Shown here: one piece after another, positions 1 to 7,445 of the stretch
Numbering within the stretch: the stretch's first letter is position 1
Layout of the letters: each line of letters starts with the position of its first letter
Source of the DNA: Gammaproteobacteria bacterium
GTDB lineage: Bacteria; Pseudomonadota; Gammaproteobacteria; SG8-11
DNA: 17,700 bases
Reading direction: 5' to 3'
Assembly: GCA_016200445.1 (NCBI GenBank)
Contig: JACQEQ010000403.1
Coordinates: 1 to 17,700, forward strand
Notes under the pieces: generated by a model
What the model saw: only the letters and a program-made list of their open reading frames with translations
What the model was told of the DNA's origin: nothing
Databases searched by the model: none
Position numbers and translations under genes: made by a program

Positions 1-1
1 C

Positions 2-484
2 CAGCGCCTCGCTGACCTCGCACAGGCAGAATTGGATCTGGCGCGCGTTGATGCCCTCCGCCGCAACTCGATTGTGTACGCGAAATCCAGCGGGCGCGTT
101 TTTTCCATCGACCGCCCGATGGGTCAGTACGTCAAGAGTGGTGAGCGGGTGGCCGTCTTGAGCACTGACGCGTTACCGGTGATCGTTGCGATGTTCGATC
201 CTAAAGACGCAGCGCAATTGCGGCCGGGCGCGGCAGCGACGGTGTACACGAACGCTGGCGGCCAGACCATTGCGGCGCACGTTGCTGAAATTGGCCATAC
301 GCGCATCTCGCACGGCCATCCATTCGCGTCACTGATCGAGTCACAGTTGGTTGATATTCCCGTGGAGTTTGAGCTTACGTCGGTTCCCACCGCGTACTTC
401 CCGGGAATGCCAGTGGACGTCAAAGTAGATATTGGGCGGCTGTCGTCCATGCTTCGCACTGCGGCGGCCGCCTCCGGACAATGA
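2..484 (+). CDS. Alg44-like membrane fusion protein, C-terminal part (5' end outside window)
   Basis: This is the last 160 codons of a gene that begins before the window; the frame is open from base 2. Seen: the tail of an alpha-helical hairpin (QRLADLAQAELDLARVDAL), then a lipoyl/barrel-sandwich segment (SIVYAKSSGRV through GQYVKSGERVAVLS) and a beta-barrel portion ending near FPGMPVDVKVDIG. This is the layout of HlyD-type periplasmic adaptors. In Pseudomonas, Alg44 combines an N-terminal PilZ domain that binds c-di-GMP, a membrane segment and such an adaptor domain, and it activates the alginate polymerase Alg8. The Alg44 assignment rests mainly on the next gene, an Alg8 homologue that overlaps it by ATGA (start at 481, stop at 482-484), which implies translational coupling. 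A PilZ domain cannot be seen because the 5' end is missing. A plain HlyD-family adaptor is the alternative. Confidence 0.75.
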   Translation, partial: QRLADLAQAELDLARVDALRRNSIVYAKSSGRVFSIDRPMGQYVKSGERVAVLSTDALPVIVAMFDPKDAAQLRPGAAATVYTNAGGQTIAAHVAEIGHTRISHGHPFASLIESQLVDIPVEFELTSVPTAYFPGMPVDVKVDIGRLSSMLRTAAAASGQ

Positions 485-2034
485 CCATGACGGCGCCGCC
501 GCTCTATGATCGCGCGAAAGACTCACTCGTGCCCATGCTGTTCTGGCTCTTCGTTGCGGGCGCGATATTAATCTCGCTGCCGCGCTACGCGTGGGACTAT
601 AAGTCGCACGCCATCGTTGCATTGGGCTTAATCGGCATCTGGCGGTATTCCTGGTATTTAATCAACCAGCTGCGTGGCACTTATTTTGAGCGCATTCATT
701 TTCCGGCGCTGCGCCGCGAAATGGAGAAAATCCGAGCATCTCACCCACAGCGGCTGTATGTCATGGTGATGTCGTATCGCGAAGACCCTGACATCAGTGC
801 GCGCGTGTTTCGCGCGTTAACGCAGGAGCTATTGAGGCTCCCTTCGCAATCGATGATCGTGGTAAGCGTGGGGGCGGAAGCGGAAGCAGTGCGTATTCGA
901 TCGGTTGTGAACATGGTCGCCGGTAGCGAACGTCTCACCCTGCACTTCCTGCAACAGAGTCAAGGTAAGCGCATCGCGATGGGTCACGCGTTACGCCGGA
1001 TTGCGCGCGACTTCAATGATCCCGCAACGTGGAATCCAGCTGCGGAACGCGATCTGGTGGTCTTCATGGATGGCGACTCGCTCATTACACCAGGCGCAGT
1101 TCGGCGCACCGCCGGGTTTTTCCGGCTTAATGCGCGGTTAGGCGGGCTCACCACCAATGAAGATGCCGAAGTACTCAACGGTTCGCTACTCGCGACTGAG
1201 TGGTACAAGCTGCGCTTTGCGCGGCGGCACGCGATGATGAAGTCGCACGCGCTGTCGGGCAAAGTACTGACGCTGACCGGGCGATTCTCGGTATTTCGCG
1301 CGCCCTTGGTGTTGTCGGAAAATTTCATCCGCGGGGTCGAGGCCGACCACCTGAATCACTGGCTGTTTGGTAAATTCCGCTTTCTGATGGGCGATGATAA
1401 GAGCACCTGGTTTCATCTGCTGAGTGACGGGTGGAACATGCTCTATGTTCCAGATGTTATGGTGTACTCGCTCGAAAGCCGGACGAATTCGTTTTTTAAA
1501 TTGACCATTCCGCTCATCTTTCGTTGGAACGGCAACATGCTGCGTAACAACGCACGCGCGCTCGCGCTGGGACCCGCACGCACGGGGCGCTTTATCTGGC
1601 TCGCGATTCTCGACCAGCGCATTTCAATGTGGACTACGTTCGTCGGTCCGATGAGCGCAGTCTTCTTAGCTATCGCGCAGTCTTGGGTGTATTTAGTATT
1701 TTATCTCGTTTGGGTGATCATTACGCGCCTGGCGCAACTTGCCGTATTGATAACACAAGGGAAGACGCTCACGGTGGTTGATCTGCCCCTGCAAATCTTC
1801 GATCAGTGGATCGGATCGGCGGTCAAAATCTACGCCAGTTTTAATCTCGCTCAACAGTCCTGGTCTAAAACCACAAAGCAGAGTGCGGCGTCAACCGCAC
1901 CGAAAACCGCTGTCGCGCTCATGCCCAACTATTGGATAGCCCGAGCATTGATGATCTTTCACCTCACGCTCCTGTTCACATTGCTTGCGCTCGGAACAGG
2001 GCTCCTAAAATTTCCAAATCTTCGATTGCTCTGA
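481..2034 (+). CDS. alg8: Alg8-like family 2 glycosyltransferase (alginate polymerase subunit)
   Basis: A 517-residue inner-membrane processive glycosyltransferase, close to the usual Alg8 length of about 494. It would polymerise GDP-mannuronic acid and push the chain into the periplasm with Alg44. Seen: two N-terminal membrane segments (about 18-60); the GT2 motifs D197-G-D199-S, T224-T-N-E-D228 and the (Q/R)xxRW-type R348-W349 within FRWNGNMLRN; the stretch LTLTGRFSVFRA, which I recognise as Alg8-like; and C-terminal membrane helices (about 385-425 and 490-512). The start at 481 overlaps the upstream stop. A second ATG at 487 is possible, and there is no strong ribosome binding site, which fits coupling. 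No further plus-strand gene follows, so the Pseudomonas companions algK, algE and algG are not downstream here. The substrate is inferred from similarity; another uronic acid polymer remains possible. Confidence 0.85.
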   Translation: MTMTAPPLYDRAKDSLVPMLFWLFVAGAILISLPRYAWDYKSHAIVALGLIGIWRYSWYLINQLRGTYFERIHFPALRREMEKIRASHPQRLYVMVMSYREDPDISARVFRALTQELLRLPSQSMIVVSVGAEAEAVRIRSVVNMVAGSERLTLHFLQQSQGKRIAMGHALRRIARDFNDPATWNPAAERDLVVFMDGDSLITPGAVRRTAGFFRLNARLGGLTTNEDAEVLNGSLLATEWYKLRFARRHAMMKSHALSGKVLTLTGRFSVFRAPLVLSENFIRGVEADHLNHWLFGKFRFLMGDDKSTWFHLLSDGWNMLYVPDVMVYSLESRTNSFFKLTIPLIFRWNGNMLRNNARALALGPARTGRFIWLAILDQRISMWTTFVGPMSAVFLAIAQSWVYLVFYLVWVIITRLAQLAVLITQGKTLTVVDLPLQIFDQWIGSAVKIYASFNLAQQSWSKTTKQSAASTAPKTAVALMPNYWIARALMIFHLTLLFTLLALGTGLLKFPNLRLL

Positions 2035-2127
2035 ACGCTGCCACCCGACGGCTTCTTTCAAATTGCATCCGATTTTTCTATCCTCAAGTCGGTCCGAGTG
2101 CGGAATAACAAGCCGGTCCGGTACGCG

Positions 2128-3687
2128 TTAGTGTGAAACCGAAATGGCGGAAACAGCGACGCGTGTTTGGTCGCCTGGCGTGTTATTGCCTGTATTCGGT
2201 ACCGAGTGATAGGCCCCCACTTTGAAATACACCAGCGCCCCGGCCCAGGACGGGTCAAGAATTTGCGAATCCGTCTGCTCTCCGGATTGGGTCGTTACGT
2301 CTTCCGCCTTGGTAGTGATGGTGTCGCCTATGTATTGAATTGAATACCTGATGGTGTCGCCCATTTCAACGCCCGTGAGTATCGGAGTGCGCGTATGAGT
2401 GGGAGGAGTAGTTGTGGGGGGATTCTTTGCATAGATATCGACCACCACATCTTTCTTTGATTTGCGATAGAGCAGCAACATGAAGGTGTTGTCTTGCCCA
2501 TGAATTTGTCCGATGGTGACGACATCCGACTCCGCAGCAATCGACTTGATGGCGATGGTGGCTGTCATCGTTCCGCCGATGCTGCTGTTCCAATCCTTCG
2601 AGACCGCGCCTGGGCCGGTGTAGAGCTCGCGCAGCTCGGAACGCGTGTGGTCGGGCCCGTTACCTGGAGTAGAGACTGCGCCATTCGACGGCGCTGTAAA
2701 GATCACCTGCCCGCTGTCGTCGGCATAGAAATACGCGTCCACATACCCCGCGATGATCTCCGCAGGTTGAATTTCTTTGGCCGGAAACTGGATTCCATCA
2801 ATACCACCCGTTCCACCGTTACTATCAATCGGCAGCATCAGCTTCCAGTTTGTAAAGTCGAACTGCGGCAAGCTCGACGGGCGGATCCAAAGACCGGTGA
2901 TATCCACCGTCGCAGATGAATTTTGACCGAGGCTCGCGCCGCCCGTCGGCGCCGCGAGATCGACGCTAAAGCGGCGGCTGCCGGTGAACGGTGCGGCAGT
3001 GCTGATCGGCACGACGATATTTTTGTCTGTGGAGTTACAGGAATCCCAGGTCAACACATCTTTGGTAAAAGTGTAGTCTTGACCACTCACCGCATCGCCC
3101 ACCGAACCGCCATCGGCGGTTGCGAAACTAACATTGATGGCGCCCCCGCTGCCGGAGTGGCGTCGCACGGGCAGAGTCACAACACCTGACCCCTGATAAA
3201 CGGTCGCCGCCGCAGAGGGAAACTCAACGACGCCGGGCTGATTGTCGCTGCCTACGATATTGACGAGTGCCGAAGCCGTGCCCAGCAATGCCCCACCATC
3301 GGGATTCGAGAGTGTAAGCGTGAAGCTGCGAGTACCGCAGAAGGGGTCTGTGCCGAGCCTAACCGGGATGGTCTTGACCGAGGAATCGCCGTCAGCCCAA
3401 GTTAGTTTGCCGCTCGTGTTCATATAATGCGTGCCGGCAATGGCGGTGTTATCTGTGGTCGTATAATCTGCGGCCACGGTGCCGGTACTGCTGTCTGTGC
3501 GACTGACGGTGACGTTGACCGTGCCCGTCGCTTGGGTGACCGTGGTGGTGGCTGTATTTAAAGTGATCGTTCCTGTTGACGGTTTTGGTGTTGAGCTTGA
3601 ACTCTTGCTGCTGCATCCAGTAAAAAACAGAATTCCGATGCCCATCGCTGCCGCCAACACAATCTGTCCATTCCATAGTATTTTCAT
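2128..3687 (-). CDS. Lipoprotein with two Calx-beta domains and a PL7 alginate lyase domain
   Basis: A 519-residue secreted lyase that would cleave alginate by beta-elimination. I start at 3687 (MKILWNGQ); the frame is open to 3729, but this start gives a clean lipoprotein signal with lipobox FTGC at C25, followed by a Ser-rich linker. Domains: Calx-beta 1 (about 40-145, with GTHY and TWADGDSSVKTI), Calx-beta 2 (about 150-262), and PL7 (about 275-519). The three PL7 signatures are present: R349-SELR-E354, Q394-I-H396 and Y487-FKVGAY-493. In the PL7 literature QIH, rather than QVH, is associated with guluronate-containing substrates, so polyG or polyMG preference is an inference. Calx-beta domains usually bind Ca2+ or act as spacers. 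The gene converges on the alg8-like gene, which suggests turnover of the same polymer, although Pseudomonas alginate operons instead contain the PL5 lyase algL. Confidence 0.88.
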   Translation of the reverse strand: MKILWNGQIVLAAAMGIGILFFTGCSSKSSSSTPKPSTGTITLNTATTTVTQATGTVNVTVSRTDSSTGTVAADYTTTDNTAIAGTHYMNTSGKLTWADGDSSVKTIPVRLGTDPFCGTRSFTLTLSNPDGGALLGTASALVNIVGSDNQPGVVEFPSAAATVYQGSGVVTLPVRRHSGSGGAINVSFATADGGSVGDAVSGQDYTFTKDVLTWDSCNSTDKNIVVPISTAAPFTGSRRFSVDLAAPTGGASLGQNSSATVDITGLWIRPSSLPQFDFTNWKLMLPIDSNGGTGGIDGIQFPAKEIQPAEIIAGYVDAYFYADDSGQVIFTAPSNGAVSTPGNGPDHTRSELRELYTGPGAVSKDWNSSIGGTMTATIAIKSIAAESDVVTIGQIHGQDNTFMLLLYRKSKKDVVVDIYAKNPPTTTPPTHTRTPILTGVEMGDTIRYSIQYIGDTITTKAEDVTTQSGEQTDSQILDPSWAGALVYFKVGAYHSVPNTGNNTPGDQTRVAVSAISVSH

Positions 3688-3780
3688 CGTCTTCGTCCAT
3701 GATTTATTTGAATAACAAATTGATGCCATACAATAAGGCGTGTCACTCGCGCAAAATTTGGGCTGCGCGCAGGTGTGACC

Positions 3781-3810
3781 TTGAATTCGGGGGAAAAATT
3801 CGAATTACAA
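3781..3810. other. Inverted repeat between the dehydrogenase and the PL7 gene
   Basis: AATTCG (3784-3789) pairs with CGAATT (3801-3806) across an 11-base loop, and the stem extends outward with TTG/CAA after one bulged A. It lies just past the stop of the minus-strand dehydrogenase. No clear T-run follows on the minus strand, so it is a weak terminator candidate or a binding site. The rest of the 142-base gap holds no gene I can see. Confidence 0.35.
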
Positions 3811-3829
3811 TTACCTTGATCAGTACAAT

Positions 3830-4783
3830 CTACACCACCCGATTATGCGTTACACCACGCAAAAACGCCGCAATATTGTTAGCCGTTTCATCCACCAACC
3901 GCTGCCGTGCTTCGCGGCTGGCCCAGGCGATATGCGGTGTCACTATTAAATTCGGGATGTCGGCGGCGAGCAACACATTGTCTTCGACTGGCGGTTCCAC
4001 GGACAACACATCCACCCCGGCCCCACCGATGCGGTGTTCGCGCAGTGCCTGTGCGAGCGCGGATTCGTCGACGATACCGCCGCGCGCAGTGTTGATCAGC
4101 AGTGCATGCGGTTGCATCAGTGCCAGTTCGTAAGCACCGATCAAGCCGCGCGTTTGTTCGGTCAACGGGCAATGTAAACTCACGGCATCCGCTTGGCGCA
4201 ATAAGTCATGCAGTGGCACGCGATTGATCGCAGCCGGCTGCCCCGGCCGCCCAGCAATCAGCACGCGCATGCAGAACGCTTCAGCGAGGTGCGCAACAGC
4301 TTGTCCCAGCGAGCCGTAGCCGACAATACCCATAGTCTTGCCGGCCAGCTCCCAAATTGGGTAGTCCAACATGCTGAACCCGCTGGCACGCTGCCACGCG
4401 CCGCTCTTCACGGCGGCGCGGTAATTTTCGAGCTGGGTTACCAGCGCCAGTATCAAAGCAAACACATGCTGACTTACCGACGCCGGTGCATAGCCGGTGA
4501 CATTGCACACCGCCATGCCGCGCGCTTTAGCAGCAACCAGATCGACATTATTGGTGCCGGTGGCGATGACGCAGATCAGCTTTAAATTTTCCGCAGCCGC
4601 CAGTGCTTCGGCACCGATATATGCTTTGTTGCTCACCACCACGTCAGCCTGCGCGATGCGTTCTGCGACCTGTGCTGTTGCGGTCGTATCGTGAAATTGC
4701 CAAGTGGGTAACACAGCCTTCAACAGCGTGAAGTTGAGGTCGCCGCGCTGGAGGGTTGCAGTGTCGAGAAAAACACCGGTCAT
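3830..4783 (-). CDS. D-2-hydroxyacid dehydrogenase (glycerate dehydrogenase / hydroxypyruvate reductase type)
   Basis: A 317-residue NAD(P)-dependent cytosolic oxidoreductase that would interconvert a 2-keto acid and a D-2-hydroxy acid, such as hydroxypyruvate and glycerate. The start at 4783 (MTGVFLDTATL) gives the normal family N-terminus; the open frame upstream to 4849 runs through the REP element and is unlikely to be translated. Seen: the Rossmann motif G155-Y-G157-S-L-G160 in GKTMGIVGYGSLG, and the catalytic set R234 (NTARGG), E263 (SVEPP) and H284 (TPHIAW). The motif CNVTGYAPASVSQHVF is typical of HprA-like members. Length matches the family (about 310-330). It lies 85 bases downstream of purT on the same strand, so the two may be cotranscribed. 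Exact substrate cannot be read from sequence; phosphoglycerate dehydrogenase (SerA) is less likely because no ACT domain is present. Confidence 0.9.
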   Translation of the reverse strand: MTGVFLDTATLQRGDLNFTLLKAVLPTWQFHDTTATAQVAERIAQADVVVSNKAYIGAEALAAAENLKLICVIATGTNNVDLVAAKARGMAVCNVTGYAPASVSQHVFALILALVTQLENYRAAVKSGAWQRASGFSMLDYPIWELAGKTMGIVGYGSLGQAVAHLAEAFCMRVLIAGRPGQPAAINRVPLHDLLRQADAVSLHCPLTEQTRGLIGAYELALMQPHALLINTARGGIVDESALAQALREHRIGGAGVDVLSVEPPVEDNVLLAADIPNLIVTPHIAWASREARQRLVDETANNIAAFLRGVTHNRVV

Positions 4784-4803
4784 CGTAGTAATTCTTAGCT
4801 TTG

Positions 4804-4872
4804 GTAGGAGCGGCGCCCTCGCCGCGATTTTTAAATTTGCGGAATCCATCGCGCCGGAGGCAGTGCTCCTAC
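4804..4872. repeat. Inverted REP pair (BIME-like) between purT and the dehydrogenase
   Basis: Two head-to-head copies of a palindromic unit of the form GTAGGAGC-N12-GCGAT. On the plus strand, copy one is 4804-4828, with a perfect hairpin GCGGCG-CCCT-CGCCGC (4810-4825). Copy two is on the minus strand, 4872 down to 4848, with the same ends but a degraded stem. AT-rich sequence (TTTTTAAATTT) separates them. The TAG in the second copy (4871-4869) is the stop codon of purT. REP elements of this type are spread by RAYT transposases in Pseudomonas and relatives and can act as mRNA stabilisers or attenuators. Confidence 0.8.
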
Positions 4873-6068
4873 AGCTTCACCGGCCGCACTTTGCTCGCAG
4901 CCAATTTAGCGCGGTCGCGCGCTTCTTTTACGGTGTGGGCATAGGCTAATGCCACACCCATGCGGCGTTTGGCAAAACTCTCCGGCTTGCCGAACAGCCT
5001 AATGTCACTGTGTGGCACGCGCAGCGCTTCATCAACGCCTTCGAAGGCGATGCCCTTGGCTTCCAGCTCGCCATAGATCACGGCGCTGGCGCCGGGCGTG
5101 CGCAACTCGGTATTCACGGGCAGTCCGAGAATCGCACGTGCGTGTAATTCAAATTCGTTTTGCACTTGCGTGATCATGGTCACCATACCGGTGTCATGCG
5201 GGCGCGGGCTGACTTCGCTGAACCACACATGGTCGTCTTTGACGAACATCTCCACACCGAACACTCCGCGCCCGCCGAGATTGTCGGTCACTTTTTTCGC
5301 GATATCGCGCGCGCGCCACAACGCGGTTTCGCTCATTGGTTGCGGCTGCCAGCTTTCTACGTAATCACCCTTCACCTGCACGTGGCCGATCGGATCGCAG
5401 AACGAGGTCTTGACTTTTCCGTTTTCGCCGATTGCACGCACCGTCAGCAGCGTGATTTCGTAATCGAAGCGGATCATTTCTTCCACGATCACGCGACCGC
5501 GATTTACCCGCCCCGACGTCATGGCGTAATCCCACGCTTTGTCGATGTCTTCAGGACTATGCAACGTCGACTGGCCTTTGCCCGACGACGACATCACGGG
5601 CTTGACAATACAGGGGTAACCCAAATTTTCTGCCGCGATACGAATTTCGCTGGCACTCTCGGCGAATGCATAACGCGACGTCGGCAGCGCCAGCTCTTCG
5701 GCCGCCAAGCGCCGGATACCTTCGCGATTCATCGTAAGATGTGCGGCGCGTGCGGTGGGAATCACCTCGGCTAAGCCATCCGCTTCGATCCGCGTTAGCA
5801 TCTCGGTTGCAATCGCTTCAATTTCCGGCACCACGATACGCGGCTTGTGTTTTTCAATCAGCGCCCGCAGTGCCTTGCCGTCGGCCATATCGATGACATA
5901 CGCGAGGTGTGCGACCTGATGCCCCGGCGCATTGGGATAACGATCCACGGCGATTACTTCAACACCAAAACGTTGCAGCGCGATGATGACTTCTTTGCCT
6001 AATTCACCCGAACCCAGCAACATGATTTTGGTGGCGTTAGCTGACAGCGGTGTTCCGATTTTCATCAT
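4869..6068 (-). CDS. purT: Formate-dependent phosphoribosylglycinamide formyltransferase 2
   Basis: A 399-residue ATP-grasp enzyme (E. coli PurT is 392) for the third step of purine synthesis: GAR plus formate plus ATP gives formyl-GAR, without folate. Seen: the N-terminal GSGELGKEV motif (19-27), the ATP loop MSSSGKGQS (159-167), the hinge IVEEMIRFDYEITLL (194-208), and the metal/phosphate motif SEVSPRPHDTGMVT (284-297), all nearly identical to the family. The start has a strong ribosome binding site, GGGAGG, 5 bases before the first of two ATG codons; the second (6065) has a more usual spacing of 8 and may be the true start. It lies 58 bases after the CigR-like gene on the same strand. The stop codon lies inside a REP palindrome. 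Confidence 0.96.
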   Translation of the reverse strand: MMKIGTPLSANATKIMLLGSGELGKEVIIALQRFGVEVIAVDRYPNAPGHQVAHLAYVIDMADGKALRALIEKHKPRIVVPEIEAIATEMLTRIEADGLAEVIPTARAAHLTMNREGIRRLAAEELALPTSRYAFAESASEIRIAAENLGYPCIVKPVMSSSGKGQSTLHSPEDIDKAWDYAMTSGRVNRGRVIVEEMIRFDYEITLLTVRAIGENGKVKTSFCDPIGHVQVKGDYVESWQPQPMSETALWRARDIAKKVTDNLGGRGVFGVEMFVKDDHVWFSEVSPRPHDTGMVTMITQVQNEFELHARAILGLPVNTELRTPGASAVIYGELEAKGIAFEGVDEALRVPHSDIRLFGKPESFAKRRMGVALAYAHTVKEARDRAKLAASKVRPVKL

Positions 6069-6126
6069 GCAAGCCTCCCTAAGGTGTCACTTCTCTATAT
6101 TTATTAATGCGTGCTTGGATTGCACA

Positions 6127-6639
6127 TTACCTTCCACCTAAATCTTCAATTGCATCCACCACCATGCCGGTACCTATCGCAATCAGCAATATATCGCCTG
6201 CCACACGCACATAACGGTGCCGGGGCAACGGCACGCCGAGTTCCACCACCACAGCGGGGGGTAAATCGTAATAGACCACATCGCGCGGCAACGGCCGGCC
6301 GATACGCCACTTCCTTGCTTGACCAGGCGGCATGCAGCCGTTGTGTCGCTTGGCAAGTCCGGGTGGACACCGCCCGGAATGATAATGCTGCGTAAAATAG
6401 TCGTGCACATAAATCCGGTGACGATCGCCAAAATAGACATGGCTGCGTTCACCGTCGCGACGATAGTCCTCGCCATGGTCACGGTCGCCACGGTGTTTAC
6501 GTTCGCTTTTCTGCTCGTGCCGGTCGCCCCGGTTATCACCCGCCCAGTCTGGTTTTTCCGCCAATGCCTGACCGGTTACGAACAACGTGGCGAGCAGAAG
6601 GGCCTGCGCCTGAGCATTTCGAAAGGTTCTGCACTGCAT
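6127..6639 (-). CDS. Exported CigR/RcnB-like protein
   Basis: A 170-residue protein with a Sec signal peptide ending at A27 (QALA|EK). The mature part starts with a polar, His/Arg/Asp-rich stretch (33-75), followed by C91-PPGLAKRHNG-C102-MPPGQ, then PRDVVYYDLPP (about 119-129), and a hydrophobic C-terminal segment (ILLIAIGTGMVVDAI, about 149-163). This pattern matches the RcnB family as found in proteins annotated as CigR. E. coli RcnB is a periplasmic factor in nickel/cobalt homeostasis, and Salmonella CigR is an anti-virulence protein. The role here is unknown; the His-rich segment and the Cys pair are compatible with metal binding. Start choice: GGAGG lies 6 bases before the ATG at 6639. 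Confidence 0.8.
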   Translation of the reverse strand: MQCRTFRNAQAQALLLATLFVTGQALAEKPDWAGDNRGDRHEQKSERKHRGDRDHGEDYRRDGERSHVYFGDRHRIYVHDYFTQHYHSGRCPPGLAKRHNGCMPPGQARKWRIGRPLPRDVVYYDLPPAVVVELGVPLPRHRYVRVAGDILLIAIGTGMVVDAIEDLGGR

Positions 6640-6655
6640 AATTGACCTCCGAATA

Positions 6656-6695
6656 CAGTTGAGTTAACTGCCCCGTAGGCAGTGACATCAGTATA
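6656..6695 (-). promoter_or_regulatory. Putative promoter and leader hairpins of the CigR-like gene
   Basis: On the minus strand TATACT (6695-6690), preceded by C, resembles a -10 of sigma70 or sigmaS type, about 51 bases before the start codon; no convincing -35 is seen. The leader contains two small inverted repeats, CTGCC-CCGTA-GGCAG (6668-6682) and CAGTT-GAGTT-AACTG (6656-6670). They overlap, so only one can form at a time. Confidence 0.35.
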
Positions 6696-6725
6696 GCCCT
6701 GCTACGGCTCAGCGGCATGTCACCA

Positions 6726-6734
6726 TGTTATGAT
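6726..6734 (+). promoter_or_regulatory. Extended -10 element upstream of dedA-family gene
   Basis: TGT-TATGAT (6726-6734) is an extended -10 (TGn followed by a 5/6 match to TATAAT). No good -35 is found at 16-18 bases upstream. The predicted transcript start is near 6741, about 38 bases before the chosen TTG start. Confidence 0.4.
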
Positions 6735-6778
6735 TGCGCGCCGCACCACGCGGTACCACTCACTGTAGAGAAATTACC

Positions 6779-7426
6779 TTGGAACTGTTAACTACTTTTA
6801 TCGATCTTGTACTTCATCTCGATAAACACCTAGAAACGCTTACTGCAAATTACGGCACCCTTGTCTACGGCATTTTATTTCTCATCATCTTTTGCGAAAC
6901 GGGGCTGGTGGTTGCACCCTTTTTACCCGGCGACTCGCTGTTGTTTGTCACCGGCGCGCTGGCCGGTGCAGGCATGCTTGACCCAACGCTGCTCATTGCA
7001 GGACTGACCACCGCCGCCATCCTCGGCAACACCACGAATTATTGGATCGGCCGCTATGTTGGCCCTGCGGTCTTCCACAATGAAAACGCCCGCCTGTTCA
7101 AACGCGAGTATCTGGAACGTACCCAGCAATTTTACGAAAAACATGGCGGTAAAACTATTGTCATCACCCGCTTCATGCCCATCATCCGCACCTTCGCACC
7201 GTTCGTGGCCGGCATCGGCAAAATGGCGCACACGCGCTTTCAGATCTATAACATCTCAGGCGGACTGCTCTGGGTCGGCAGTTTAGTCATGGCGGGTGTT
7301 TGGTTCGGCAACGCCGGGTTTGTCAAAAACAATCTCACGGCGGTGATCTTCGGCATTATCTTTTTGTCGATTTTGCCCGGCATTATCGGTTACCTGCGCC
7401 ACAAAACGAGCAACGCAACAAGCTGA
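6779..7426 (+). CDS. DedA family integral membrane protein
   Basis: A 215-residue inner-membrane protein of the DedA/SNARE-associated family, members of which act in undecaprenyl phosphate or phospholipid transport and in proton-motive-force and antibiotic tolerance. The open frame reaches TTG at 6734, but I choose TTG at 6779 because MELLTTFIDLVLHLD is a typical family start and GAGA lies 7 bases upstream; no ATG is available near the N-terminus. Seen: the motif E40-TGLVVAPFLPGD52-SLLFVTG, GNTTNYWIGRYVG (83-95), and TR131-FMPIIR137-TFAPFVAGIGKM. The acidic pair and the two arginines correspond to the residues shown to be essential in E. coli YqjA/YghB (E39, D51, R130, R136). It is followed after 19 bases by a secreted hydrolase gene, a likely two-gene operon. 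Confidence 0.92.
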   Translation: MELLTTFIDLVLHLDKHLETLTANYGTLVYGILFLIIFCETGLVVAPFLPGDSLLFVTGALAGAGMLDPTLLIAGLTTAAILGNTTNYWIGRYVGPAVFHNENARLFKREYLERTQQFYEKHGGKTIVITRFMPIIRTFAPFVAGIGKMAHTRFQIYNISGGLLWVGSLVMAGVWFGNAGFVKNNLTAVIFGIIFLSILPGIIGYLRHKTSNATS

Positions 7427-7445
7427 AATCACTGGAGGACATTCA

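Noticed and set aside
2494..2919. 141-codon plus-strand frame inside the PL7 gene
   Set aside because: Antisense to a gene with all three PL7 motifs.
4784..4849. Extra 22 residues on the dehydrogenase from ATG 4849
   Set aside because: They are encoded by the REP element and do not resemble the family; MTGVFLDTATL at 4783 is the expected start.
5160..5774. 204-codon open frame on the plus strand inside purT
   Set aside because: It is the antisense shadow of a well-matched purT; its translation is His/Arg-rich without family features or a ribosome binding site.
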